Assembly (NCBI RefSeq): GCF_008369295.1
Contig: NZ_VOBG01000004.1
Span: 1 to 64,000, forward strand
Direction of reading: 5' to 3'
Length of the DNA stretch: 64,000 bases
Source of the DNA: Pseudomonas sp. ANT_H4
GTDB taxonomy: Bacteria > Pseudomonadota > Gammaproteobacteria > Pseudomonadales > Pseudomonadaceae
The notes under the pieces: generated by a model
Database searches by the model: none
The model's input: the letters and a program-made list of their open reading frames with translations, nothing else
What the model was told of the DNA's origin: nothing
Shown here: positions 38,920 through 48,293 of the stretch, piece after piece
Layout of the letters: every line of letters begins with the position of its first letter
Position numbering within the stretch: the first letter of the stretch is position 1
Made by a program: the position numbers and the translations under genes

Positions 38920-40100
38920 CAAAGATTCCTGCTCAACACCAGTAGGGCGATATCATCCGGCATCTCCCCCAGCGTGGCCAATCCAAAAACCTGCCGCAGG
39001 CCATCCAGGCTGCCGCCCGCCGACCTGACCCGTTGAGGCAAGGCGGCTTCTTTCTCTTTGAGTGTAGGCTCTGGCAAAAGGTCCAGAATGCCATCGGACA
39101 TCAGCGTCAAGCTGAAGGTCGGCGGCAGTTCCAATACGTGGTCTTCGTAGGTGGCTTCATTGAACAAGCCCACTGGCAAACCACGCCCTTCCAGATAACG
39201 AACACTGTCCGGAGTATACAAAACCGGCAATGGCAGGTGACCGCCAATGCTGTAGGTCAGAAGACCCGTTTCTTCATCAATCACGCCGCCCACCATCGTC
39301 ACGTGCTTGCCCAGCTTGCAGCTGATCAGGCCTCGGTTGATGTGGCCCAGCACTTGCGAAGGAGTGAACTCTGGCAAGGTACCGTTGCGCTTGGATTCGA
39401 ACAACAGCCGTGTGGTCATGAATTTCAACAACACGGTCACGAATGCAGAAGATGCACCATGGCCGGAAACATCAGCCAGGTAGAACGCGACACGCCGCTC
39501 ATCAACGCGGAAGTAGTCGACAAAATCACCCGATAGGTACAGCGACGGGATGATCTGGTGGGCAAACTGGAACTCGTCGATGGTCCACGGGCTGACCGGC
39601 AGCATGTTCATCTGCACCTGGCGACCGGCGTTCTGGTCTTCCTGGAGCAGGTTCAGGCTGGCTTCGAGTTCTCGGTTGGCTGTTTCCAGCTTTTCGCGGT
39701 AGCGCTGGTTTTCCAGCAGCAGGCGCGAACGATCAAGGGCACGGCGCACCGAGTGCTCCAGCACCGCCAGGTCTTCCAGGGGTTTGATCAGGTAATCGGC
39801 GGCGCCCAGGCGCAAGGCCTCGACAGCATCGTTCATCACGCCAGCACCCGACACGACAATGACCGGCGTCTGCGGGGAAAGGTCGGTGACTTGGCGGATC
39901 AGTTCGAGACCGCCCACCTGAGGCATGCGCAGGTCGCAGATCACAAGGTCGGGCTTGTCGCGCCCGAACACCTGAAGACCCTGGAGGCCATTGCTGGCCT
40001 GCAGGACGCTGAAGCCACTGTCTTCCAAATAGGCCGCGAGGCTCGCACGCACTACTTCGTCGTCATCGATTATCAGCAGCGTGGCACTGGTTTTCTGCAT
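38919..40100 (-). CDS. rssB: Response regulator with PP2C phosphatase domain RssB
   Basis: The 393-residue protein has a receiver domain (1-120; phospho-acceptor Asp56 in LVICDLRMP), a helical linker (about 125-165) and a SpoIIE/PP2C-type phosphatase domain (about 190-393; FYLADVSGHGASSAFV, LTLMSDGILDLLP). It would dephosphorylate the STAS protein RssC. In Pseudomonas RssB, unlike the E. coli RpoS adaptor, the output domain is this phosphatase. Begins the rssB-rssC operon. Confidence 0.93.
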   Translation of the reverse strand: MQKTSATLLIIDDDEVVRASLAAYLEDSGFSVLQASNGLQGLQVFGRDKPDLVICDLRMPQVGGLELIRQVTDLSPQTPVIVVSGAGVMNDAVEALRLGAADYLIKPLEDLAVLEHSVRRALDRSRLLLENQRYREKLETANRELEASLNLLQEDQNAGRQVQMNMLPVSPWTIDEFQFAHQIIPSLYLSGDFVDYFRVDERRVAFYLADVSGHGASSAFVTVLLKFMTTRLLFESKRNGTLPEFTPSQVLGHINRGLISCKLGKHVTMVGGVIDEETGLLTYSIGGHLPLPVLYTPDSVRYLEGRGLPVGLFNEATYEDHVLELPPTFSLTLMSDGILDLLPEPTLKEKEAALPQRVRSAGGSLDGLRQVFGLATLGEMPDDIALLVLSRNL

Positions 40101-40368
40101 GTGGGCAAACGGCGCCAGAATTAGGTTGGCGTAGGCAGACAGGCTTTGGCCTGGCTCACACTACTGGATTCGCTTTCTAGCCTCTCTGTCCTACAAAACA
40201 TGAGTTTTCAACTCACGCACAAAGGTAAAGCAGAGGTGCCCTTCTAAGGCGCAGACGGTACTCCCATCCGCCAGGGGTTTCAAGCTCATGCCGATGGTCG
40301 CCGGACGTCTTTACATCGCAAATCACCGGGAGTTATAAGAACAGACAAAACCACAACGCAATGGATGG

Positions 40369-40677
40369 ATGAAACCTATGAGCGGAAACGAGCGTGACTA
40401 CGCTGAGAAGCGTGATTTCATTCGCATGCGGGTGGATGCCGAGGTATCTCTTATCCATGCAGGGCAAGTCATTGCCGCCACGTGCATGGACCTTTCCAGC
40501 TCGGGAATGCAGGTGCAGGCGCCACAGCTATTCAAGATCGGGGACAAGGTAAGCGTACGCATCGATTCCGAGCATGCCGCACTCAAAGGCCTGGAGGCTG
40601 ACACCGAAGTGGTGTGGGTACAGAAATTGGATGATGGCCAACAGAAGCTCGGCCTATCGATCCTGAAGATGGACTGA
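40369..40677 (+). CDS. PilZ-domain protein
   Basis: A 102-residue single-domain PilZ protein. RDFIRMRV contains the RxxxR-like c-di-GMP element and CMDLSSSGMQVQAP is the D/NxSxxG motif, both present, so it likely binds c-di-GMP. The start is uncertain: ATG 40369 or ATG 40378, neither with a strong ribosome site. It stands alone between divergent rssB and a shared terminator with mlaA. Confidence 0.85.
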   Translation: MKPMSGNERDYAEKRDFIRMRVDAEVSLIHAGQVIAATCMDLSSSGMQVQAPQLFKIGDKVSVRIDSEHAALKGLEADTEVVWVQKLDDGQQKLGLSILKMD

Positions 40678-40691
40678 AATCAGCACATACA

Positions 40692-40719
40692 AAAAAGGCG
40701 ACCCGAAGGCCGCCTTTTT
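40692..40719. terminator. Bidirectional terminator between pilZ and mlaA
   Basis: A stem AAAAAGGCG/CGCCTTTTT with T runs on both strands separates the convergent pilZ and mlaA genes. Confidence 0.8.
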
Positions 40720-40736
40720 CATTTAAGACTTAAACC

Positions 40737-41423
40737 TTAAAAATCGTCCACAACCTTGCCATCTTTTACCTTGAACTCGCGGTTCTGCAGGTAGGCATTG
40801 CGGATGAAAGTGTATTTGTCGCCGTTGATAAGCTTTTCAGCAGACAGCAGGCTGGCACGGGTGTCGACGATGTCGAGACCCATGGCGCTGTTGCGCCACC
40901 CAATGTCATTCATGTAGCGGTACGGTTCGGTGAAGCTGTCCACATACTTGGACGGCGCGTCACGCAGGGTGCTTGGGCCCAGCAGCGGCAGCATTACGTA
41001 CGGACCGCTGCCGACGCCCCAGTAGCCGAGGGTCTGACCGAAGTCTTCGTCATTACGCTGCAGCCCCATTTTAGTGCCTACATCGATGACGCCCAGCACG
41101 CCAAACGTGGTGTTCACCAACAAACGGGCGGTATCGACGCCAGCGGCGTGGGGTTTGAGTTGCAGCACATTGTTGGCAAGGTTGCCGACGTCGCCGATAT
41201 TGCGGAAGAAGTTGTGGACACCGTCTTCAACAAACTGCGGGGTGATCCACTGATAGCCTTGAGCCAAAGGCTTGAGGGCATAAGTATCAACGGTATCGTT
41301 GAAGGTAAAGATTGGGCGGTTGACGTTTTCCCATGGATCGTCTTCCGCGGCCTGGACGGCGAAAGGAACCAGCAGGACACTGGCACACACGGATAGCTGA
41401 GCTAGACAATGGCTCCAGCGCAT
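40737..41423 (-). CDS. mlaA: MlaA/VacJ outer-membrane lipid-asymmetry protein
   Basis: The 228-residue protein has a signal peptide and the MlaA features DPWENVNRPIFTFNDTVD and GYWGVGSGPYVMLPLLGPSTLRD. MlaA removes misplaced phospholipids from the outer leaflet of the outer membrane and hands them to MlaC. The E. coli protein is a lipoprotein, but here the signal sequence ends in VQAAEDD without a lipobox cysteine, so the mature protein would start at a signal peptidase I site. The gene is isolated, not in the mla operon. Confidence 0.93.
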   Translation of the reverse strand: MRWSHCLAQLSVCASVLLVPFAVQAAEDDPWENVNRPIFTFNDTVDTYALKPLAQGYQWITPQFVEDGVHNFFRNIGDVGNLANNVLQLKPHAAGVDTARLLVNTTFGVLGVIDVGTKMGLQRNDEDFGQTLGYWGVGSGPYVMLPLLGPSTLRDAPSKYVDSFTEPYRYMNDIGWRNSAMGLDIVDTRASLLSAEKLINGDKYTFIRNAYLQNREFKVKDGKVVDDF

Positions 41424-41559
41424 ACCTTGAACTCCTTGAATGATCTGTCATGGGCGCTATGCCCTGAATTAGGCGTCAGTATATGACGGAAGTGTTAGAT
41501 TAGGCAGCCTTAGGAAAATGTCATTCATAAAATGTACAAAATTCCTACAATTGGAATTG

Positions 41560-41577
41560 ATGTAACCTGCCTGTCAT
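41560..41577 (+). promoter_or_regulatory. Candidate PHO box
   Basis: Two half-sites, ATGTAAC (41560-41566) and CTGTCAT (41571-41577), start 11 bases apart, the spacing of PhoB boxes (consensus CTGTCAT repeats). The second half is a perfect match, the first is weaker. It stands about 40 bases before the phosphonatase-like pseudogene, which fits phosphate-starvation control. Confidence 0.45.
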
Positions 41578-41617
41578 CCGCGTCCGATAGCGTCACTGCT
41601 ATTTCAGGGACGTCGAT

Positions 41618-42229
41618 ATGCCCCACGCCGAGATTGTTGTCGCCAGCGCCCCGTCCTTGACCGCCGTACTGTTCGGCCTGAGTGGCTGCCTGGTGGACTT
41701 TGGTTCCCTGGCCCGCACCGACATCGCTCCCGACACCGAAACCCACGCCACCCCGGGCGCCTTGAAGATCCTGCAATCCCTGGAAGAATAAGGCATGCCC
41801 TGCGCCTGGCTGGATGAACTGCCCGCAGCCGTCGCCACGCCCCTGGCCGACGTGCTGCCTCGCTGGATTAAAGCAGCGACGCCCGCTACCACCCGCTGGC
41901 CCGCACCCCACGCCTGCTGGCAAGCCTTGATGGACTTGAACATCGAACGCCTGGAAGGTTGCGTTCTGGTCAGCGGTGAACCACGCCTGCTGCAGTCGGG
42001 GCTCAACGCCGGGCTCTGGACCATAGGCCTGGCGTCGTGCGGCTCCCTATGCGGGCTCTCCCCTGCACAATGGCAGGCGCTGAGCGAGCGGGAGCGCGAG
42101 CACAAACGCGCCAAGGCAACGATGGCACTTTACGGTCTGGGGGTGCACTCGGTAATCGATCACTTGGGCGAGTTGGGTACTTGCCTCGCGGATATCAGTC
42201 TGCGGCTGCTCAAGGGAGAGAAACCCTGA
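41618..42229 (+). pseudogene. Phosphonatase-like HAD protein, interrupted by an in-frame stop
   Basis: Two frames, 41618-41791 (57 codons) and 41795-42229, are in the same frame and separated only by TAA and GGC. Read through, they give one 203-residue protein: SLEE-stop-GMPCAWLDELP. The N-terminal LFGLSGCLVDFGSLA and C-terminal NAGLWTIGLASCGSLCGLS...VIDHLGELGTCLADISLRLLKGE match phosphonoacetaldehyde hydrolase (PhnX) ends, but the cap and part of the HAD core are missing, as in shortened PhnX-like proteins of Pseudomonas. The stop is one change from CAA (Gln). AGGGA precedes ATG 41618. The second part could be translated from ATG 41795, but lacks the nucleophile region. Confidence 0.75.
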
Positions 42230-42351
42230 GCGGCAGATTGATCAGGATCATGCACAGCACGCGGGAGTGGATTAATCTACAGGCCAGACCATAGACTTTT
42301 ATCGGCGTGCCGCGGTCTATGCCAATGCCTATCGATAAAAGGAAGAACGCC

Positions 42352-42615
42352 ATGCCTGCCCGCGAACTGCAAGAACAGCTCAATACCCTGCGCGAGCAAT
42401 TGGAGCAGAATCCGCCGCTGTCGGAAGCCGAGCGTGAAAATCTGCAAGAGTTGATGGCTCAGATTGAGCAGGAACTGAACCTCGAAAATACCACCCAGAA
42501 TCCCAGCCTCGCCGACGGCGTGAACCTCGCGGTAGAACGCTTTGAACTGGAACACCCAGCCATTGCAGGGACCTTGCGCAACATCGTGCTGACCCTGGGC
42601 AACATCGGGATCTGA
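42352..42615 (+). CDS. DUF4404 family protein
   Basis: An 87-residue helical protein beginning MPARELQEQLNTLREQLEQNPPLSEAERENLQELMAQIEQEL, the coiled-coil start of the DUF4404 family, and ending in ERFELEHPAIAGTLRNIVLTLGNIGI. No function is known for the family. ATG 42352 has AAGGAAG eight bases before it; upstream codons in the frame are not conserved. Confidence 0.8.
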   Translation: MPARELQEQLNTLREQLEQNPPLSEAERENLQELMAQIEQELNLENTTQNPSLADGVNLAVERFELEHPAIAGTLRNIVLTLGNIGI

Positions 42616-42620
42616 CACAA

Positions 42621-42646
42621 AAAGCCCCGCGATCAAGCGGGGCTTT
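42621..42646. terminator. Bidirectional terminator between the DUF4404 gene and queF
   Basis: A perfect 10-bp stem AAAGCCCCGC/GCGGGGCTTT around GATCAA lies between convergent genes and has A/T flanks on both sides. Confidence 0.85.
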
Positions 42647-42652
42647 CCAGTG

Positions 42653-43483
42653 TTACTGGCGGGCCAGACGCAAGTTCTGGAACTCCACCGCCTCGGTACT
42701 GCGGTACGGATTGATATCCAACCCACCCCGACGTACATACCGTGCATATACCGTCAATTTCTCCGGTTTCAGCAAGCGCTGCAAATCCAGGAAGATCCGT
42801 TCCACACACTGTTCATGAAAGTCCGAATGCTGGCGAAAACTCACCAGGTATTCCAGCAGGCTGGCGTGATCCAACGCCGCGCCGCGGTACTCCACCGCCA
42901 CGCTGCCCCAATCAGGCTGGCTGGTCACCGGGCAGTTGGATTTGAGCAGATGACTGTGAACGCTCTCCTCCACAATGCGCGACTCATCACAACGCAACAG
43001 TTCCGGACGCGGATGCTCGTAGTTGCTGACGCTGATATCCAGATCATCAATGCACACGCCCGGCAGGCTGACCACGCCTTCGGCTTCCACATCGCCAAGG
43101 CTTCGGATTCGCACGCCAACCGGTTTTCCGGCGGCGGTGCCCAGGTCCGTACGCAAGGTAGCCTCAAGGCTTTGCGTATCGACAAACGCCGTCTGATTCA
43201 GCGAGTTGAGGTAGAGCTTGAACGATTTCGACTCGATGATGTTCGGCGAATCGGCCGGGATGCTGAATTCACCGATAGCCACCACCGGCTTGCCGGACGG
43301 CAACAGCCAGGACAACTCAAAGCAGTTCCAGAAATCCACACCCTTATAAGGCAGCGTGTCGGCGCTTAGGCCGAGCTCGGCCCACTTGGCGGCACGGGGA
43401 ATCGGGAACAGCAATGAAGGGGTATAGGTAGAAATGTATTCACTGGACTTGCCCAGCGGCGAATGTTCGGCTGCGGGATGCAT
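42653..43483 (-). CDS. queF: NADPH-dependent 7-cyano-7-deazaguanine reductase
   Basis: QueF reduces preQ0 to preQ1 in queuosine biosynthesis for tRNA. The 276-residue two-domain form is present, with [27 protein letters not shown] (QueF motif), the catalytic cysteine in [14 protein letters not shown] and [12 protein letters not shown] 43483 gives the usual N-terminus [16 protein letters not shown]. Monocistronic by its setting. Confidence 0.97.
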   Translation of the reverse strand: MHPAAEHSPLGKSSEYISTYTPSLLFPIPRAAKWAELGLSADTLPYKGVDFWNCFELSWLLPSGKPVVAIGEFSIPADSPNIIESKSFKLYLNSLNQTAFVDTQSLEATLRTDLGTAAGKPVGVRIRSLGDVEAEGVVSLPGVCIDDLDISVSNYEHPRPELLRCDESRIVEESVHSHLLKSNCPVTSQPDWGSVAVEYRGAALDHASLLEYLVSFRQHSDFHEQCVERIFLDLQRLLKPEKLTVYARYVRRGGLDINPYRSTEAVEFQNLRLARQ

Positions 43484-43552
43484 GGCGGAAACCTGGCTAA
43501 ATAAACCCCGCCAGTCTACCAGCCTTTGCTCCCGCCTTTGAACGCCAGGTGC

Positions 43553-44083
43553 TTACTGACTGACGGTGAGCTTACCCACCATGCCCGCCTGATAGTGCCC
43601 GGGGATGTTACAGGCAAACTCCAAGGCACCGGCCTTGCTGAAAGTCCAGGTCAGCTCGGCGGTTTTGCCTGGCTCCACCAGCACGCTATTGGGGTCGTCG
43701 TGTTTCATGCCGCCCATGTTGTCATGGCCCATGGTGCTGTGGTCCATGTTGCCCATCTTCACGCCCGTCGCCGTCAACATACCGCTGGCCTGCATCTGCA
43801 GCATCTCCTTCTGGTGACTGGCGTGCATGGCCGCGTCGCCGAGATTGAATTCGTGAAGCAACTGGCCTTTATTGACCAGCACGAAGCGCACGGTCTCACC
43901 GGCCTTTACATCGAGGGACTTGGGCGAGAAGGAATTGTCCTGTAGCACCACCTCTACCGTACGCGTGGCCTTGGTGGCAGGCGCAGCCGCGCCGAAAGCA
44001 TAGGTGTGAGCCCCGGATGCCAGGACTGGAGCACTCAACACCAGCAAGCAGCCCGCTAACAGCCAGGATTTACGTAAAAACAT
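43553..44083 (-). CDS. Periplasmic copper-binding cupredoxin
   Basis: The 176-residue protein has a signal peptide (SWLLAGCLLVLSAPVLA) and a cupredoxin domain with copper ligands in LLHEFNLGD and the C-terminal CNIPGHYQAGM (Cys, His, Met). A methionine-histidine-rich loop (GVKMGNMDHSTMGHDNMGGMKHDD) can also bind copper. LAGC followed by L is not a clean lipobox. It is divergent from copRS, with a likely shared CopR operator, so is probably copper-induced for periplasmic resistance. ATG 44083 has GGAGAG upstream. Confidence 0.88.
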   Translation of the reverse strand: MFLRKSWLLAGCLLVLSAPVLASGAHTYAFGAAAPATKATRTVEVVLQDNSFSPKSLDVKAGETVRFVLVNKGQLLHEFNLGDAAMHASHQKEMLQMQASGMLTATGVKMGNMDHSTMGHDNMGGMKHDDPNSVLVEPGKTAELTWTFSKAGALEFACNIPGHYQAGMVGKLTVSQ

Positions 44084-44160
44084 GTTCACTCTCCAGAAAG
44101 TTTGGAATTAACCTGTGAAAAACTCTACGGATGCGCCGCTGCCAGCCAGCTGACTGTTAG

Positions 44161-44176
44161 ATTACAACTTTGTCAG
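44161..44176. promoter_or_regulatory. Candidate CopR operator
   Basis: An imperfect dyad ATTACAACTTTGTCAG lies between the divergent cupredoxin and copR genes. It resembles CusR/CopR boxes (TGACAA-TTGTCA type). Control of both genes is inferred. Confidence 0.5.
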
Positions 44177-44240
44177 GTTGCGCCTGCACCGTGGCGCTCA
44201 CGGTATAAAGCCTGCTGTTACCCGTTGCCATGAGCCACCC

Positions 44241-44921
44241 ATGAAACTACTGATCGTCGAAGACCAACCGAAAACCGGTCACTACCTGCGCCAGGGCCTC
44301 GCCGAAGCTGGGTTCAACACCGAGTTGGTGGCCGACGGCACCACCGGCCAGCACCTGGCGCTGACCGGCGACTACGACCTGTTGATCCTCGATGTGATGT
44401 TGCCGGGCCGTGATGGCTGGCAAATCCTCCAGGCAGTGCGCAGCGCCGGGCTCGATATCCCAGTGCTGTTCCTCACCGCACGAGACGCCGTGGACGACCG
44501 GGTCCGCGGCCTGGAACTGGGCGCCGACGATTACCTGGTCAAGCCCTTCGCCTTCTCCGAGCTACTGGCGCGAGTGCGCAGCCTGTTGCGCCGTGGCAGC
44601 AGCGCGCCCCAGGAAACCAGCCTGCAACTGGCCGACCTGCGCCTGGACCTGATTCGCCGACGGGTAGAACGGGATGGCCAGCGCATCGACCTGACAGCCA
44701 AAGAATTTTCCCTTCTGGAACTGCTCTTGCGACGCCAGGGCGAGGTGTTGCCCAAGTCGCTGATTGCTTCCCAGGTCTGGGACATGAATTTCGACAGCGA
44801 CACCAACATCATCGAAGTAGCTATCCGCCGACTGCGCCTGAAAGTCGACGATAGTTTCCCCAACAAGCTGATTCATACCGTGCGCGGCATGGGGTATGTG
44901 CTTGAGGAGCGGTTCAGTTGA
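44241..44921 (+). CDS. copR: Copper response regulator CopR
   Basis: The 226-residue OmpR-family regulator has a receiver domain with Asp51 (LILDVMLPG) and a C-terminal winged helix ([36 protein letters not shown]...[15 protein letters not shown]), the form of CusR/CopR metal regulators. It should activate the cupredoxin and other copper genes when phosphorylated by CopS. It overlaps copS by one base (TGATG). Confidence 0.92.
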   Translation: MKLLIVEDQPKTGHYLRQGLAEAGFNTELVADGTTGQHLALTGDYDLLILDVMLPGRDGWQILQAVRSAGLDIPVLFLTARDAVDDRVRGLELGADDYLVKPFAFSELLARVRSLLRRGSSAPQETSLQLADLRLDLIRRRVERDGQRIDLTAKEFSLLELLLRRQGEVLPKSLIASQVWDMNFDSDTNIIEVAIRRLRLKVDDSFPNKLIHTVRGMGYVLEERFS

Positions 44922-46282
44922 TGAAGCGGATTTCCCTGGCCAGCCGCCTGGCGCTGCTCTTTGCGGCGTGTACGGCCGTGGTGTCGCTGTTGGCGGGCGT
45001 GCTGTTCAACCATGCCAGTGAGACGCACTTTATCGAACTGGATCAACAGTTGCTCGACGCCAAGCTGGTGGCCCTGCGCAGCGGGCTACAAGGCGCCGAC
45101 ACGCCTGAGCTATTTGCCCAACGGGAAACTGCACTTCGAGAGGAACTCAGCCACCAACCCGACCTGTCTCTGCGGATCAACGCCGCCGATGGGCAGCGCT
45201 GGTTCGACAGTTCGCCGGCGATCCCCCTAGACTTGCCAGCAGCTCCCGGCCTGCACAGCCTGCAAAACGCTGGAACGGACTACCGCGTGTATAACGCGAC
45301 GTTAGTGCCTGGCAACGCTGGCTCCCCACAATTGACCCTAATGCTCGACATCACCCACCACCAACACTTCCTGCAACGCATGCAGCACCTGATTTGGCTG
45401 ACCGTCGGGCTCTCGGCCCTGGCCACCGCCCTGCTCGGCGCCTGGGCAGCCCGCAGTGGGTTGCGCCCCTTGCGCCGGATGAGCGAAGTGGCAGGCAGCG
45501 TGTCCGCACACTCCCTGGCCCAGCGCCTGCCCCAAGAACAAATGCCCGTAGAACTGGCGGAACTGGCCCAGGCCTTCAACGCCATGCTCGGTCGCCTGGA
45601 CGATGCCTTCCAGCGACTCTCGGCGTTCTCCGCCGACATCGCCCATGAACTGCGCACGCCTCTGTCGAACCTGCTGACCCACACTCAGGTCATCCTCACC
45701 CAACCCCGGCTTCTGGAGGATTACCGCGAGGCGCTGCACAGCAACCTGGAAGAGCTGCAGTGGATGGCACAGTTGGTCAATGACATGCTGTACTTGGCCA
45801 AGGCGGACCATGGGTTGCTGGCTCCCAAGCGCGAACCCTTGGCGTTGGGCGATGAAGTGGATGCGTTGCTGGAGTTTTTTGCGCCGCTGGCGGAGGACAC
45901 TCAGATAAGCTTGCTTCGGGACGGTACCGCCAGCACGGCGGGCGATCGAAGCATGCTGCGCCGTGCATTGTCCAACCTGCTGGATAACGCGCTGCGCTTC
46001 ACCCCGCAGGGTGGCGAGGTCCGGGTCAGGATGAACGAGGCCGCCCAAGGTGTGACACTAAGTGTGGAAAATACCGGGCAAGGCATTCCTCAGACATTGC
46101 TGCCGAGGTTGTTTGATCGGTTCTACCGGGCGGACCCGGCCCGGCATGAGGGGAGCAGTGAACATGCCGGGCTTGGACTGGCAATTACCCAGTCAATTGT
46201 GCAGGCCCATGGCGGGCAGATTCGGTGTGAATCAGGCACCGGGTGGACAAGATTTGTCATTGAGCTGCCCAAGACAGCCTAA
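44921..46282 (+). CDS. copS: Copper sensor histidine kinase CopS
   Basis: The 453-residue sensor has two membrane segments (about 8-30 and 150-175) around a periplasmic domain with several His (DITHHQHF), a HAMP region, the phospho-acceptor His in FSADIAHELRTPLSN near residue 242, and ATPase motifs NLLDNALRFT and DRFYRADPAR...GLGLAI. CusS/CopS-type heavy metal sensors match this plan. Confidence 0.92.
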   Translation: MKRISLASRLALLFAACTAVVSLLAGVLFNHASETHFIELDQQLLDAKLVALRSGLQGADTPELFAQRETALREELSHQPDLSLRINAADGQRWFDSSPAIPLDLPAAPGLHSLQNAGTDYRVYNATLVPGNAGSPQLTLMLDITHHQHFLQRMQHLIWLTVGLSALATALLGAWAARSGLRPLRRMSEVAGSVSAHSLAQRLPQEQMPVELAELAQAFNAMLGRLDDAFQRLSAFSADIAHELRTPLSNLLTHTQVILTQPRLLEDYREALHSNLEELQWMAQLVNDMLYLAKADHGLLAPKREPLALGDEVDALLEFFAPLAEDTQISLLRDGTASTAGDRSMLRRALSNLLDNALRFTPQGGEVRVRMNEAAQGVTLSVENTGQGIPQTLLPRLFDRFYRADPARHEGSSEHAGLGLAITQSIVQAHGGQIRCESGTGWTRFVIELPKTA

Positions 46283-46290
46283 CGATCAGG

Positions 46291-47535
46291 TCAGGAATAC
46301 CTCAGCGCATGCGCCGGCTCAATCTTCGCCGCCCGATACGCCGGATAAATCGTCGCAAGGAAACTCAACACAAATCCGGCACCGCAAATCAGCAACACAT
46401 CGCCACCTTGCAGCTCCGAAGGCAGGTTGCTGACGAAATACACATCGGAACTGAAGATGTGCTGCCCCGTCACCCGCTCCATCCAACCCACCAGTTCACT
46501 GACATTCAGCGCCGCAATTACACCGAGCACTCCGCCGATCAAGGTACCGACAATACCGATCACCGTACCCTGGACCATGAAGATCGCCATGATCTGCCAG
46601 GGCGTCGCGCCGATGGTGCGCAGGATCGCGATGTCCGCGCCCTTGTCGTTCACCACCATGATCAAGGTGGCGATGATGTTGAAGGCGGCAACGGCGACGA
46701 TCATCAGCAACAGCAGACCGATCATGGTCTTTTCCATCTTCATCGCGCTGAACAGGCTGCCCTGGGTGTGCGTCCAGTCGTCCGCCTTGTAGTCCGCGCC
46801 GAGGCTGGCAGCGATGTCCGCCGAAACCTTGGGCGCCGCATACAGATCTTTCACGGCAAGGCGCACGCTTTGCACCTGATTCGGTTCCCAATGCTGCATC
46901 TGCGCGGCATCGGCGACGTGGATCAAGGCCATGGAGCCATCCAGCTCGGCACCCACCTTGAACACACCGACCACATTCAAACGCTGCATGCGCGGGGTGA
47001 TACCACCAGGAGCGCTGCTGATTTCCGGGACGATCAGAGTCAGTTTGTCGCCGACATTCAGACGAAAGCGCCGAGCAGTGATCTCGCCGATCACCACACC
47101 AAACTCGCCAGGTTTCAGATCATCAAGACGGCCCTGGACAATATGCTGGGCAACGATGGAGACCTTGCCTTCCTGGGCCGGATCAACGCCGCTGATCTGG
47201 ATCGGCTGCATCGACCCCTTATAGGACAGCATGCCTTCCATCTCGGTGAACGGCACGGCGGCGGTCACTTCGGGGTTTTTCATCGCGGCAGCGGCTACCG
47301 GCTGCCAATCGCTGATCGGATTGACGCCAACGATGGTGGCATGAGGCACCATGCCGAGGATGCGCGTGCTCATTTCGCGCTGGAAGCCGTTCATTACCGA
47401 CAACACCACGATCATCGCCAGCACGCCCAGGGCGAGGCCAATCATCGAGGTCATCGAGATAAACGAAACAAAACGGTTGCGGCGCTTGGCGCGGGTATAG
47501 CGCGTGCCGATGAAAATCGATAACGGTCTGAACAT
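46291..47535 (-). CDS. lolE: Lipoprotein-releasing system permease LolE
   Basis: The 414-residue inner-membrane protein has one N-terminal and three C-terminal membrane segments around a large periplasmic domain ([27 protein letters not shown], then residues about 45-265). With LolC and LolD it pulls outer-membrane lipoproteins from the inner membrane and passes them to LolA. It is 59 bases after lolD and is clearly paralogous to lolC. Assignment of C versus E follows gene order. Confidence 0.92.
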   Translation of the reverse strand: MFRPLSIFIGTRYTRAKRRNRFVSFISMTSMIGLALGVLAMIVVLSVMNGFQREMSTRILGMVPHATIVGVNPISDWQPVAAAAMKNPEVTAAVPFTEMEGMLSYKGSMQPIQISGVDPAQEGKVSIVAQHIVQGRLDDLKPGEFGVVIGEITARRFRLNVGDKLTLIVPEISSAPGGITPRMQRLNVVGVFKVGAELDGSMALIHVADAAQMQHWEPNQVQSVRLAVKDLYAAPKVSADIAASLGADYKADDWTHTQGSLFSAMKMEKTMIGLLLLMIVAVAAFNIIATLIMVVNDKGADIAILRTIGATPWQIMAIFMVQGTVIGIVGTLIGGVLGVIAALNVSELVGWMERVTGQHIFSSDVYFVSNLPSELQGGDVLLICGAGFVLSFLATIYPAYRAAKIEPAHALRYS

Positions 47536-47594
47536 TCGCGGGCACCGTTGAAAAAATAGAGAACTCGGGCGCGGACGCCCGGGTTTGACACAGG

Positions 47595-48293
47595 TCAGAT
47601 GGCGACCAGATGACCTTCCTGCAGGTGCAACACGCGGTCCATCTGCCGGGCCATGCTCATGTCATGGGTCACCACCAGGAACGCTGTGCGCATCTGGGTG
47701 CTCAGTTCCAACATCAAGTCTTTGATGCCCTGGGCGGTGTGGGAGTCGAGGTTACCGGTGGGCTCATCGAGCATCACCAGGCCTGGGTTGTTGACCAGGG
47801 CGCGGGCAATCGCCACACGCTGGCGCTCGCCGCCGGACAATTCCGACGGTTTGTGCTCCAGACGATGACCCAGGCCGACCCGCTCCAGCAACGCCGTGGC
47901 CCGTTGACGAGCTTCAGCAATAGCAGTCTTGCCGATCAACAGCGGCATGCAGACGTTTTCCAGGGCGGTGAACTCTGGCAGCAAGTGGTGGAACTGGTAC
48001 ACAAAACCCAGCGAGCGATTGCGCAACTGGCCGCGCGCCTTCTCGTTCAAGGCCGACAGCTCTTCACCAGCCAGCCAGACGCTGCCCTGGGATGGTGTAT
48101 CAAGACCACCCAACAGGTTGAGCAAGGTACTTTTGCCAGACCCGGAACTGCCGACGATCGCGACGCGCTCGCCCGGATGCAGTTCAAGTTGCAGGTTGGA
48201 CAGCACCACCACGGATTCCGGGCCTTCCTCGTAGGATTTGCCCAGGTTGCGGCAGCTCAGGATTGCTTTTTCACTCATGCCCGATTCACTCAT
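47595..48293 (-). CDS. lolD: Lipoprotein-releasing system ATPase LolD
   Basis: The 232-residue ABC ATPase has Walker [13 protein letters not shown], signature [15 protein letters not shown] and Walker [16 protein letters not shown] 48293 overlaps the lolC stop by eight bases (ATGAGTGA); a second in-frame ATG at 48278 is the alternative. It powers the LolCDE complex. Confidence 0.95.
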   Translation of the reverse strand: MSESGMSEKAILSCRNLGKSYEEGPESVVVLSNLQLELHPGERVAIVGSSGSGKSTLLNLLGGLDTPSQGSVWLAGEELSALNEKARGQLRNRSLGFVYQFHHLLPEFTALENVCMPLLIGKTAIAEARQRATALLERVGLGHRLEHKPSELSGGERQRVAIARALVNNPGLVMLDEPTGNLDSHTAQGIKDLMLELSTQMRTAFLVVTHDMSMARQMDRVLHLQEGHLVAI

